From NCBI RefSeq assembly GCF_042677865.1, contig NZ_JBHUDD010000036.1:9393-73392 (forward strand): a stretch of DNA of 64,000 nt, read 5' to 3'. A program made the position numbers and the translations under genes. Shown in pieces: positions 18,653 through 26,622 of this stretch. Below the pieces are notes generated by a model. That model saw only the letters and a list, made by a program, of their open reading frames with translations, had not been told where the DNA came from and made no database searches. Position 1 is the first letter of the stretch. Each line of letters starts with the position of its first letter. This DNA is from Lutimaribacter salitolerans. GTDB lineage: Bacteria; Pseudomonadota; Alphaproteobacteria; Rhodobacterales; Rhodobacteraceae.

Positions 18653-19777
18653 ATGCGACTTGCACGACTCGTTGGCGGTGCGGTGATTGTGTTGTGGGCG
18701 ATCTGGGTCCTAGTGGGTGAACAAATGGCAGGGGCATCTGCGAACGCGGTGGTGAACGCCCCCATCGTGACGTTAAGAACGCCGATTGCCGGCCAGATCA
18801 CCCTGCCCGACCGGCAACTTGGCGCAACCGTGGCACAGGACGAGGTGCTGGCCTCGGTCAGTGACCCGCTGGTGGATGCGGTACGCCTGAACGACCTTGA
18901 AATGGAACATGCCTTCGCCACGGCCGAAGTGGCGCGCCTTGAGGCCCTGCTTGCCTCGACCCAAGAGGTTGCCGCGACGCTAGAAGCGCGCAGCCGCACC
19001 TTTACCGACCGCCAGATCGCAGAACTGGAGCTTCGCCTTGACCACGCACGCGACCGGCTCGCGCTGCTGGGTGTCGAGACGCCCGCTGATGGCGACACGC
19101 TTGCCGGCGATCCGGCGAACACCGAGCAAAGCCGCGCGCGCGAAGAGGTGGATGTGCTGGACAACGCGATTGCCGCCGCGCGCGGCGGTGTCTTTCTGGG
19201 CGGCGGATACAATGATGCACCCAACGCCGAGCAGCGGCGGGTGGAACTTGCCACGGTCATCGACGGACTGCGGGCCGATCTGCAGGCGGCGCAAACCCGT
19301 CTTGCGGCCATCACGAACCGACTGGATGACGAGCGGTTTTCCGTCAATCGCCTGACCGAGGCCGAGATCGAGGCGACGGCGAACGGACGCGTCTGGGACA
19401 TCCCCGGATCGGATGGCGCGCGTCTGCAGCGCGGCGCGGCGATCCTGCGGATGGTGGATTGCGACGCCCTGATCGTCACGCTGTCGGTGACCGAGAATGT
19501 CTACAACCGGTTGCGCGTCGGCGACGCCGGGCGGTTTCGCCTTTCGGGCAGCGGCGACACATATGTCGGCACGGTGGCGCGTCTGGCCGGTTCGGGCGCA
19601 TCCGCGATCTACCGTGATCTTGCCGTCGCGCCTGGCGCGCAGCACCTTGAACGGTTCGATGTGGCGCTTGCGGTTCCAGGGCTGCATTCCGATCCTGCGC
19701 TGTCTTGCCCCGTGGGGCGCACCGGCCGTGTCTTTTTCGAAGAGCGTCCCCTGGACTGGCTGCGGTCCTGGTTCTGA
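18653..19777 (+). CDS. HlyD-like membrane fusion protein of a glucan synthase (BgsB/Alg44-like)
   Basis: 374 residues: one N-terminal membrane helix (about 6-24), a split lipoyl-like domain (IVTLRTPIAGQITL and, after the coiled coil, ATANGRVWDIPGSDGARLQRGAAILRMVD), a long alanine/leucine/glutamate-rich coiled coil between about 85 and 235, and a terminal beta-barrel. Its stop and the start of the GT2 gene share a base (TGATG), so the two are translationally coupled. This gene order, fusion protein then GT2 synthase, is that of the Sinorhizobium bgsBA mixed-linkage glucan operon (from memory). No BcsB-like gene is seen. Likely the periplasmic partner that guides the polymer; a role in drug efflux is unlikely given its partner. 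Confidence 0.75.
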   Translation: MRLARLVGGAVIVLWAIWVLVGEQMAGASANAVVNAPIVTLRTPIAGQITLPDRQLGATVAQDEVLASVSDPLVDAVRLNDLEMEHAFATAEVARLEALLASTQEVAATLEARSRTFTDRQIAELELRLDHARDRLALLGVETPADGDTLAGDPANTEQSRAREEVDVLDNAIAAARGGVFLGGGYNDAPNAEQRRVELATVIDGLRADLQAAQTRLAAITNRLDDERFSVNRLTEAEIEATANGRVWDIPGSDGARLQRGAAILRMVDCDALIVTLSVTENVYNRLRVGDAGRFRLSGSGDTYVGTVARLAGSGASAIYRDLAVAPGAQHLERFDVALAVPGLHSDPALSCPVGRTGRVFFEERPLDWLRSWF

Positions 19778-21876
19778 TGCCCCCTGTCTGGCTCAGCGAA
19801 ACCCAGTCCGGTGCCGTGCAGATGCTGCTTGTGGCCGGGCTGGCGATGATCCTGCCATCGCTTGTGGATCGCAAGAACACCCTGCACCGCAGCCTGCTGA
19901 TGGCGGTGACGATCGTTCTGGCAATGCGCTATGGCTGGTGGCGGGCGACCGAGACGCTGGCCCCTGTCGGGCTGACCGTGGATTTTCTTGCCAGCGGATC
20001 GCTGTTCGCGCTGGAAATCGCGGCGCTTGCCAGCTCGATCAGCGCCAACCTGCTGATGTCGCGTATCCGCGACCGCAGCGCCGAGGCCACCGCGAACGAG
20101 GCATGGTGGGCCCCCGACCCTGCCCCGCGCGTCGCGGTTCTGATCGCGACCTACAACGAAGACCTCGACGTTCTTGAACGCAGCATCGTCGGGGCGCTGG
20201 CGATCGACTATCCCAACGCCGAAGTGCTGGTGCTGGATGACGGCAAGCGCGACTGGCTGCGCAGCTTCTGCGAAAAGCGCGGCGCGCGCTATGTCACCCG
20301 ACCTGACAACAAGGGGGCCAAGGCCGGCAACATCAATCACGCATTGCAGATGCTGGACGCCGAAGGCCCGCCCGCGTTCTTTGCCGTGCTCGATGCCGAT
20401 TTCGTGCCGCACCGGAATTTTCTGCGCCGCGCGCTGGCGCTGTTTCACGACCCGAAAACCGGGCTTGTGCAGACGCCGCAGCATTTCTTCAACGCCGACC
20501 CGATGCAGCACAACCTGGGTCTGGCCCGATCCTACCCGGACGAGCAGCGCTTTTTCTTTGACCACATGCAGCCCGCCCGCGACGCCTGGGGCATGGCGAT
20601 CTGCTGTGGCACGTCCTCCGTGGCGCGCTGGGACGCCGTGGCAGAGCTGGGCGGCTTGCCGACCGACAGCATCACCGAGGATTTCCTTCTGACACTGGCG
20701 TTGCAGGAGAACGGCTGGCAGACGCACTACCTGAACGAACCGCTGACCGAAGGGCTGGCACCCGAGGGCCTGAAGGAATACGTCACGCAACGGGCGCGCT
20801 GGTGCCTCGGCCTGATGCAGATCGCGCGCAGCCGCTATGGTCCGTTCGGTCAGAACGCCCTGCGCCTGCGTGACCGCTGGAGCGTGATCGACTCGGCGCT
20901 GTACTGGCTCACGACCTTTCCGTTCCGCACCGCGGCCTTTGTCTATCCGCTGCTCTACTGGTTCTTCAACATCACCGTCGTCGATGCGCAGGTGCCCGAC
21001 GTGCTTGCCTATTTTGGCGTCTATTTCATCTGGACGGTCATGACCTACAACATCCTTGCCCCCGGAACGCTGGTGCCCTTGCTCAAGGATGTAAGCCAGC
21101 ATCTGGGCGCGATCCAGATCACGCGCGCGGCGGTCACCGGGCTGCTGCGGCCCAAGGGCCATCCGTTCAGCGTGACCGCCAAGGGCGGTGACCGCAGCCG
21201 CATTCAGGTGCAATGGCAGTTGATGGCACCCTACATCGTGCTGCTGGTGCTGACGATCGCCGGGCTTGTCATCGGGATCATCTGGGACCGCTTTGCCTAT
21301 TACGACGCCGGAGACGGCAAATCGGTGGTGCTGTTCTGGACGATCTACAACATCTTCGCGCTGGCCTTTATCCTGATCGCCTGCGTCGAGCTGCCCCGCA
21401 AGGAACGCCACATCGCCGATCAGCCCGTGCGCGCGATCTTTGCCGCCGAGGGTGACAGGCCGCGCCGTGTCTGGATCGCATCGCTTGCGCTGGACACGGC
21501 GCGCATCCGGGGACGAATCTGGGCCGAGGGCACCAGCGGCATTCTGCGCATTCCCGGCGTAGGCGACATCGAGGCGACGGTCATCGCGCCTGTCGCAGAT
21601 GGCGTGCGCGTGCTGCTGCGCCCCGATTCCGAGACCAACGACGCGCTGCTGCGCCGGTTCTATACCGAAGGCGACGCACCCAATATCGATGTGGTGCGGC
21701 TGGGACCGGTGGTGCGTGATCTGGCGCGACGGCTCAGCTTCAACCGCGGGGCCGGAGATCAGTTGCGCGTCGCTTCAAGCCGGGCCAGCGCGGCAGACAG
21801 GCGCTGCGCCTCGGCGGGGGCGCGTACCTCGTCGGGATACGCCTCCTGCCCCTCGGCCATCCGCCCGGCGGTGTGA
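19777..21876 (+). CDS. Processive GT2 beta-glucan synthase (BcsA/BgsA/CrdS-like)
   Basis: Inner-membrane polymerase that would use UDP-glucose. 699 residues from ATG 19777. Seen: two N-terminal helices, a third before the catalytic domain, then DDGK (154-157), DAD (206-208), TED (300-302) and QRARW (338-342), the complete D,D,D,QxxRW set, then at least four further helices to about 550. The C-terminal cytosolic part (about 550-660) is PilZ-like in position but lacks a clean RxxxR...DxSxxG motif (it reads RKERH and LDTARIRG), as described for BgsA rather than BcsA. The last about 40 residues read through the antisense of the next gene: its 3' 118 bases overlap the convergent sensor gene. Polymer identity is inferred, not proven. 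Confidence 0.85.
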   Translation: MPPVWLSETQSGAVQMLLVAGLAMILPSLVDRKNTLHRSLLMAVTIVLAMRYGWWRATETLAPVGLTVDFLASGSLFALEIAALASSISANLLMSRIRDRSAEATANEAWWAPDPAPRVAVLIATYNEDLDVLERSIVGALAIDYPNAEVLVLDDGKRDWLRSFCEKRGARYVTRPDNKGAKAGNINHALQMLDAEGPPAFFAVLDADFVPHRNFLRRALALFHDPKTGLVQTPQHFFNADPMQHNLGLARSYPDEQRFFFDHMQPARDAWGMAICCGTSSVARWDAVAELGGLPTDSITEDFLLTLALQENGWQTHYLNEPLTEGLAPEGLKEYVTQRARWCLGLMQIARSRYGPFGQNALRLRDRWSVIDSALYWLTTFPFRTAAFVYPLLYWFFNITVVDAQVPDVLAYFGVYFIWTVMTYNILAPGTLVPLLKDVSQHLGAIQITRAAVTGLLRPKGHPFSVTAKGGDRSRIQVQWQLMAPYIVLLVLTIAGLVIGIIWDRFAYYDAGDGKSVVLFWTIYNIFALAFILIACVELPRKERHIADQPVRAIFAAEGDRPRRVWIASLALDTARIRGRIWAEGTSGILRIPGVGDIEATVIAPVADGVRVLLRPDSETNDALLRRFYTEGDAPNIDVVRLGPVVRDLARRLSFNRGAGDQLRVASSRASAADRRCASAGARTSSGYASCPSAIRPAV

Positions 21877-22880
21877 ACCAGCCCGGTCAGCGGGCTCAGG
21901 TAGACGCGCACAAAGACAAGCGCCAGAACCAGATACAGCGCCCCGCCCAGCAGCACCGCCAGTGCCGAGACATGGACAAGTTCGGCACCCGGCGTCAGGG
22001 CAAAGCCCTGAATTTCCATCCGCCCGACAAGCCGCCAGCCGAACGAGGGCAACCCCCCATGCGTCACCGACGGCAGGACGGTGGTGAAATAGGCGGTGCC
22101 GTCCGGCCATGTCTCGCGGCCTGCCGCAGCGATCCCCGCCGCCGCCGCCCGCAGGCTGGGCAGGTCAAGCCGTTCGGGTATGTCCTCGCCGGTAGCGACG
22201 ACCACGTCACCTTCGGGATTGACCAGCAAAAGATCGATCTGGGCCGTTCTTGCAAACTCCGTCAGGAAATCCCTGGCCCAGCCCGCGTTGATGTGAAAGC
22301 CCAAAACGCCCTCGGTCCTGCTGCCCTGGTTGACGACGGGCGCGGCCATGTCCAGAAACCGCGCCGGCCCGTAAGGCCCCTCTGGAATAGCCTCTGCCAG
22401 CAGCAGCGCGTCATGCACATCCCCGGCAAATGGCCCCTGAAGCCCGCGACGAAACCATGGCCGCGCGGATACATCGCCGCCTTCAAGCAGCCCGTCCGAT
22501 GCCGCGACCACGGTTCCGTCGGGCGCGGCAAAGCCCGCCCATGACACCCGCTCTTCGGTGCCCGCGGCAGCATTCAGAACGGCGCGGAGCTGGTCGCGGT
22601 CCAACGCCGCCATATCACCCGCGATTGCCTGCAAAAGCTGCCAGTCCTGATCCAGCGCGCGCGCAAAGGCCAGCCCGGCGGCATCCGTTCGCAGCGTGAC
22701 CGCCTGCTCCAGCGTGGCGTTCTGAAACTCGCGCACCCGGTCTCGCACGATCACCACGGCGGCGAGGGTGAAAATCACGATGCCCGCAATCACAAGGCCG
22801 AACACGGCGCGTGGCAAGGTTACCGCCGAGATATCGCGGGAGGCCACTGTCGGGGTTTCATTTCGCATGAAAAGACCCAT
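21759..22880 (-). CDS. Membrane sensor with Cache-like periplasmic domain and terminal HAMP, no output domain
   Basis: 373 residues. Helix 1 about 25-47, a periplasmic domain of about 250 residues with dCache-type features (SWAGFAAPDGTVVAASDG, ARPWFRRGLQGPFAGDVHDA, LDMAAPVVNQ, GVLGFHINAGWARDFL), helix 2 about 308-328, then a HAMP-like segment and stop. There is no GGDEF, EAL, kinase or MCP domain. GGTGAT precedes ATG 22880. It converges on the glucan synthase gene with a 118-base antisense overlap and is divergent from the GH8 gene by 42 bases. It may signal through a partner, or it may be a truncated receptor. Confidence 0.75.
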   Translation of the reverse strand: MGLFMRNETPTVASRDISAVTLPRAVFGLVIAGIVIFTLAAVVIVRDRVREFQNATLEQAVTLRTDAAGLAFARALDQDWQLLQAIAGDMAALDRDQLRAVLNAAAGTEERVSWAGFAAPDGTVVAASDGLLEGGDVSARPWFRRGLQGPFAGDVHDALLLAEAIPEGPYGPARFLDMAAPVVNQGSRTEGVLGFHINAGWARDFLTEFARTAQIDLLLVNPEGDVVVATGEDIPERLDLPSLRAAAAGIAAAGRETWPDGTAYFTTVLPSVTHGGLPSFGWRLVGRMEIQGFALTPGAELVHVSALAVLLGGALYLVLALVFVRVYLSPLTGLVHTAGRMAEGQEAYPDEVRAPAEAQRLSAALARLEATRN

Positions 22881-22922
22881 ATCACCAATCTTAGGTTGTT
22901 CCTACCCGGCATTGGAAATCGG

Positions 22923-23945
22923 ATGCACCGACGGCTTGTACTGGCAATGATACCATCGGCGGGCTTTGCAGGCGCATCGCTTGCATCAGATGGCGCTGTG
23001 CCCGGTTCGGACTGGCACCGCTGGAAAGCCGCCTTTCTGAGGCCCGAGGGGCGCGTGGTGGATGCCTTGCAGGACAAGTCCAGCCATTCCGAGGGTCAGG
23101 GTTGGGCCATGCTGCTTGCGGCAAGCCATGGCGACGCGGACAGCTTTTCGCGGATGTTCGACTGGACCGAGCGGCATCTGGCCGTTCGTCAGGACCCGCT
23201 GCTAAGCTGGCGCTGGCGTCCCGCAGACGCAATTGCCGACTATAACAACGCAAGCGACGGTGATCTGTTCTATGCCTGGGCGCTGCTGGTGGCGGCGCGG
23301 CGGTTCGGCGTTGAAGCCTATGCCCGGCGATCCGGCGAACTGGCGCATGCGATTGACAGGATTCTGGTGAAGCCCGCACCGGGCGGCGGTTTACTTCTGC
23401 GTCCCGCAGCCGAGAAGTTTTCCGCGACCGACCACGAAATCGTAAACCTGTCCTACATCATGCCGCTTGCCCTGCATGCGCTTGGCGCCGCGTTCGACCT
23501 GCCCCGGCTGGGCCAGGTCGCCGACGACGGAGAGGCGCTGATCGCGCGCGTGGCCAGGGCCGGTCTGGTGCCGGACTGGATCACCCTTGACGACAACGGC
23601 TGGGCCCCGGCGTCCGGGTATGGGCCGCAATATGGGTATGATGCGTTGCGGGTCGCGCTCTATCTGGTCTGGTCGGGTCGCTTGGCCCATCCGGCGGTAA
23701 CAAGAACGCGCGCCCTGCTGACCGACGGGCAGGCGGAAACCCCGGTGCGCGCTGATCCTGAAACGCTGGACGTGTTGGAACGCAGCGATGCCCCGGGCTA
23801 TGCGGCGGTGTCCCACCTGATCCGCAATTCGGCGCTTGCAGGTCCGGATGCGGCGATCACAAAGTTCAGCGCGTCCCAGCCCTACTATCCCGCCACCCTG
23901 CATCTGCTTGCCGCCCTTGCGCAGCGGCAGATCACACTTGCCTGA
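22923..23945 (+). CDS. Glycoside hydrolase family 8 endoglucanase (BcsZ-like)
   Basis: 340 residues from ATG 22923, which has GGAAA upstream; an upstream TTG at 22896 is less likely. N-terminal signal peptide (RRLVLAMIPSAGFAGASLA), so it acts in the periplasm or outside. Seen: GH8 acid motif SHSEGQGWAMLL with E57, the WRWRP and NNASDGDLFYAWAL segment with acidic residues D112/D114, and SYIMPLALHALG and GYDALRVALYL of the (alpha/alpha)6 barrel. Such enzymes edit nascent beta-1,4 glucan chains in cellulose operons. Placed next to the synthase, it argues that the polymer has beta-1,4 (possibly mixed) linkages. Confidence 0.88.
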   Translation: MHRRLVLAMIPSAGFAGASLASDGAVPGSDWHRWKAAFLRPEGRVVDALQDKSSHSEGQGWAMLLAASHGDADSFSRMFDWTERHLAVRQDPLLSWRWRPADAIADYNNASDGDLFYAWALLVAARRFGVEAYARRSGELAHAIDRILVKPAPGGGLLLRPAAEKFSATDHEIVNLSYIMPLALHALGAAFDLPRLGQVADDGEALIARVARAGLVPDWITLDDNGWAPASGYGPQYGYDALRVALYLVWSGRLAHPAVTRTRALLTDGQAETPVRADPETLDVLERSDAPGYAAVSHLIRNSALAGPDAAITKFSASQPYYPATLHLLAALAQRQITLA

Positions 23946-23959
23946 TCGCAGGCGTGCTC

Positions 23960-24613
23960 TCAGAACGTGTTGATGGATATCCCGGCAAAGACGCTCTCGT
24001 CTTCAAACCGATAGCCCGCCCGCAGGCTGACCGGCCCGTCACCCAGCCGCCGCGAGACAGCCAGTGTGGTTTCCGAGTAGGACTCGCTGCCACCGCGCGA
24101 CAGCTCGAAAGCCAGTTGCGGTTCAGCCAGTGTGACCTGCCCCAGCAGAAACCACGCCCGGTCGATCGAGTTGACCTCGGCCTGAAAGTACAGCCCGCCG
24201 AACTCCATCGGGACATATCTGTCGGCGACCATCCGCAGGCCGGCCTGCGTTTCGGCATCCTCGCCATCCTCATCGACAACTCCGAAGGACGGCCCGAGTT
24301 TCAGGTTTGTTGCGGCCCCCTGCGATGTTGCGGCCAGCCGGTACATCGCACTGACACCAAAGGATTGCCCACCGTCATAGGCATTGTACGTCGCTCCGAA
24401 TGTCAGCAGATCCCGCTCGACACTCAGCACCGCCGACCCGGTATCATCGCCCAGATCGAATTGCGCAAAGGTTCCGTCTGCGCGGGCGGACCCGCAGCCA
24501 AGGGAGACTGCGCAGATCAAGGCCAGACCGAAGGAGGCTGACGGGCGCGGACTTGCGACCGCAGGTTTGGCGTTTCCGCCGGGTGAAGACATCATCCCGC
24601 AAGTGTGTCGCAT
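23960..24613 (-). CDS. Exported protein, probable outer-membrane beta-barrel of the glucan locus
   Basis: From ATG 24613 the product has 217 residues (ATG at 24595 also possible). It opens with a signal peptide ending ...SLGCGSARA before DGTFAQFDLG. The rest alternates polar and hydrophobic residues in short strands (SVERDLLTFGATYNAYDG, GVSAMYRLAATSQ, GGLYFQAEVNS, TLAVSRRLGDGPVSLRAGYRF) and ends in aromatic F, as in outer-membrane barrels. Recalls BcsS-type proteins of alphaproteobacterial cellulose loci, but the similarity is only of style. Converges on the GH8 gene after 14 bases. Function not established. Confidence 0.6.
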   Translation of the reverse strand: MRHTCGMMSSPGGNAKPAVASPRPSASFGLALICAVSLGCGSARADGTFAQFDLGDDTGSAVLSVERDLLTFGATYNAYDGGQSFGVSAMYRLAATSQGAATNLKLGPSFGVVDEDGEDAETQAGLRMVADRYVPMEFGGLYFQAEVNSIDRAWFLLGQVTLAEPQLAFELSRGGSESYSETTLAVSRRLGDGPVSLRAGYRFEDESVFAGISINTF

Positions 24614-24720
24614 GTGACCGCCACGAACAACCCTTGCACGAAAATCGGTTGCACAGAGCCTGTGGTGCAGCCTGCGGGGTTGATCGTGAATCGAAAAATG
24701 CGCGCAGAACAGCCTTGATA

Positions 24721-25434
24721 TCAGACCTGTAGCACAGGCGAGAAGCCGCCATAGATGATCCGAGATCCATCGAACGGGCAGCCGTCGCCGTCCAGCCTGG
24801 GGTCGTTCATCACGCGGGCATTGCCGGCATCGCGCGTCGCCTTGTCCGGCCATTGCGCCCAGGAAAACACGATGGCCTCGTCCGGTTTCGCGGCCACGGC
24901 ACGGCGGAAATCGGTGAGCTTGCCATCGGGCACGTCGAGTTCCCACGCCTCCATGATCCAGACCGCTCCATGTTCGGCAAAGATCGGATCGCAGGCGCGG
25001 GCAAAGGCATGAAACGCGTCGCGCGCGGTTTTGGGCACGGGGATCACGAAGCCGTCGAAATACCCGCCCGGTTGCTGTGCTCCGATCTCGAACAGCGGTT
25101 CGAAAGTCCCGAAAATGGCGCGCTGACCGTCAAAGGGCATCGGGTTCTGATCGGGGCCAAGGCGCGGATCTTCCATGCCCCGGCGCAGGCCCTCGTCCTG
25201 TGCGGATTTCGAGGGCCAGCGATACCACGAAAAGACAACCGTTTCATCCGGCCTTGCCTGTACCGCCCCGGGCAGCGACGTGACCTCGCCGTTCGGCACG
25301 TCGTCGCCCCAGCCTTCGACCGCGCTTGCCAGCCCATGGCCGCGAAAGACGTCAGCCGCAAGGCGGGAATGGTCGACAAAGGCGTCGCGATTGATGGTCG
25401 GCACAGCGCCGATAAATCCCGTGATGCAGGTCAT
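24721..25434 (-). CDS. Tandem DUF1428 protein
   Basis: 237 residues made of two DUF1428 (ferredoxin-like, YbaA-type) units: residues 1 to about 118 and about 119 to 237. Matching elements appear in both halves: GFIGAVPTINRDAF versus GFVIPVPKTARDAF, EGWGDDVPNGEVT versus EAWELDVPDGKLT, VFSWYRWPSK versus VFSWAQWPDK, and DPRLGPD versus DPRLDGD, each ending with FDG-x-R-x-I-x-G-F. Usual members have a single unit of about 117 residues. ATG 25434 follows AGGAGA-type sequence. Downstream of the VOC gene by 129 bases; likely in the regulon of the divergent MarR gene. No known enzymatic role. Confidence 0.8.
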   Translation of the reverse strand: MTCITGFIGAVPTINRDAFVDHSRLAADVFRGHGLASAVEGWGDDVPNGEVTSLPGAVQARPDETVVFSWYRWPSKSAQDEGLRRGMEDPRLGPDQNPMPFDGQRAIFGTFEPLFEIGAQQPGGYFDGFVIPVPKTARDAFHAFARACDPIFAEHGAVWIMEAWELDVPDGKLTDFRRAVAAKPDEAIVFSWAQWPDKATRDAGNARVMNDPRLDGDGCPFDGSRIIYGGFSPVLQV

Positions 25435-25563
25435 TATGGGTTCTCCTGGGTCAACTGTTTGCGTTCTGTCTTGGTGTACCGGCGTCTTGCCCGGCAAAGG
25501 GGGGGCGCTGGCTGGTGTGAATGGCGGCCACAGCACCGCAGCACTGGGTTCGGCCCCAAACGG

Positions 25564-25965
25564 TCAGGTCTGCTGGCCGGTCTGAAGGAGTCCCCATTTG
25601 AACCCGAAGGGATCTTGCAGCAGGCCCCAGTCGTCGCCCCAGAACTGCCGCTGGTAAGGGGCGAGCACGGTGCAGCCCGCCGCAACCGCACGGTCCCACC
25701 ATGTGCGACCATCGCCCACCACCAGTTGCAGATGTCCGAAACTGGTCGAAGGGGCCGTTCCGTCCCCACCATGATCCGTCATCATCAGGCAGCCCCCGTT
25801 GATCACGATCTGAGCATGCATCAGCCCCGGCGCATCCTCGGGCATGGGCAGGCGGTCGATATCCGAAGCGCCAAAGGCGCGGGCATAGAAATCACACGCC
25901 TCGCCGGTCCGCCCTGCCATGGCCAGATAGGGTATCACGCCCTGCATGGGGTTCGTTTCTGACAT
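25564..25965 (-). CDS. VOC/PhnB-like glyoxalase superfamily protein
   Basis: 133 residues from ATG 25965. PhnB/3-demethylubiquinone-methyltransferase-like VOC fold: VIPYLAMAGRTGEACDFYARAFGA at the N-terminus (first beta-alpha-beta unit), MHAQIVINGGCLMMTD, HLQLVVGDG and GDDWGLLQDPFGFKWGL at the end. Metal ligands typical of glyoxalase I are only partly present, so this may be a binding or resistance protein rather than an enzyme. Divergent from the MarR gene with a 64-base gap that holds a perfect palindrome. Confidence 0.8.
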   Translation of the reverse strand: MSETNPMQGVIPYLAMAGRTGEACDFYARAFGASDIDRLPMPEDAPGLMHAQIVINGGCLMMTDHGGDGTAPSTSFGHLQLVVGDGRTWWDRAVAAGCTVLAPYQRQFWGDDWGLLQDPFGFKWGLLQTGQQT

Positions 25966-26012
25966 CTTTTCAGCCTTTGTTTCTGTGTGGTCAGTTGTGC
26001 CCGGCACTTTAG

Positions 26013-26024
26013 TTTGATATCAAA
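26013..26024. promoter_or_regulatory. Palindromic operator, likely MarR site
   Basis: TTTGATATCAAA, a perfect 12-bp palindrome, ends five bases before the ATG of the MarR gene and 47 bases from the start of the divergent VOC gene. There is no Shine-Dalgarno sequence between it and the MarR start, so the MarR mRNA may be leaderless with the palindrome over its core promoter. Position and symmetry suit autoregulation by MarR together with control of VOC and DUF1428 genes. Confidence 0.6.
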
Positions 26025-26029
26025 ATAAC

Positions 26030-26482
26030 ATGACTGACGCAACCACCGATATTCTGCCCCTCGAAACCGTTCTGCACATCCGCGACACCTGCCTGTGTCT
26101 TGCGACGCAAAGGGCGGCGCGCAGGCTGGCCCGTCGTTTTGACACCGCGCTGCGCCCCTTTGGTCTGACAAATGGTCAGTTTTCGCTGATGGTCGCACTG
26201 AACCAGCCCGAACCGCCGCCCATCGGCCGGCTGGCACCCTTTCTTGGCATGGACCCCTCGACGCTGACCGCGGCGGTCAAGCCGCTGGCCCGCCGCGGTC
26301 TTCTGACGGTCGAGCCTGATTCCGCTGACCGCCGCGCGCGTCGGCTGCGCATCACGCCCGAGGGCGTGGCGTTGATGCGCGACGCGGTCGACGTCTGGCG
26401 TGCCACCCATGCGGAACTTGATGCAGGGCTGGACGACGGCACATCAGCGGCGCTGCACCATGCGCTGGCGCAGATCAGCTAG
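26030..26482 (+). CDS. MarR family transcriptional regulator
   Basis: 150 residues with the winged helix between about 50 and 110: LTNGQFSLMVAL, IGRLAPFLGMDPSTLTAAVKPLARRGLL (recognition helix) and the wing VEPDSADRRARRLRITPEG, with the D-x-R-R-x-R wing tip. N- and C-terminal helices would form the dimer interface. A cysteine pair (C21, C23) in the N-terminal helix DTCLCLATQ could make it redox- or electrophile-responsive, though this is inference. Probably represses itself and the divergent VOC gene through the palindrome at 26013-26024. Confidence 0.9.
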   Translation: MTDATTDILPLETVLHIRDTCLCLATQRAARRLARRFDTALRPFGLTNGQFSLMVALNQPEPPPIGRLAPFLGMDPSTLTAAVKPLARRGLLTVEPDSADRRARRLRITPEGVALMRDAVDVWRATHAELDAGLDDGTSAALHHALAQIS

Positions 26483-26622
26483 GCCGCGCACCGGATCGCC
26501 CAATTAACAGGTTGTCCGCAATTTCATCGTGCAAACCGCGCCGCGCCCTGTCATCCGGCTTGCCAAGGGGCAGGGAAACCCTAGAATTTCCCGAAATCAA
26601 CGACTTGGAAAGGGGCACTGGA

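Noticed and set aside
21759..21876. Frameshift at the 3' end of the glucan synthase gene
   Set aside because: I tried removing one or two bases near 21740-21760; neither frame gave a family-like end or an early stop, so I kept the read-through as overlap.
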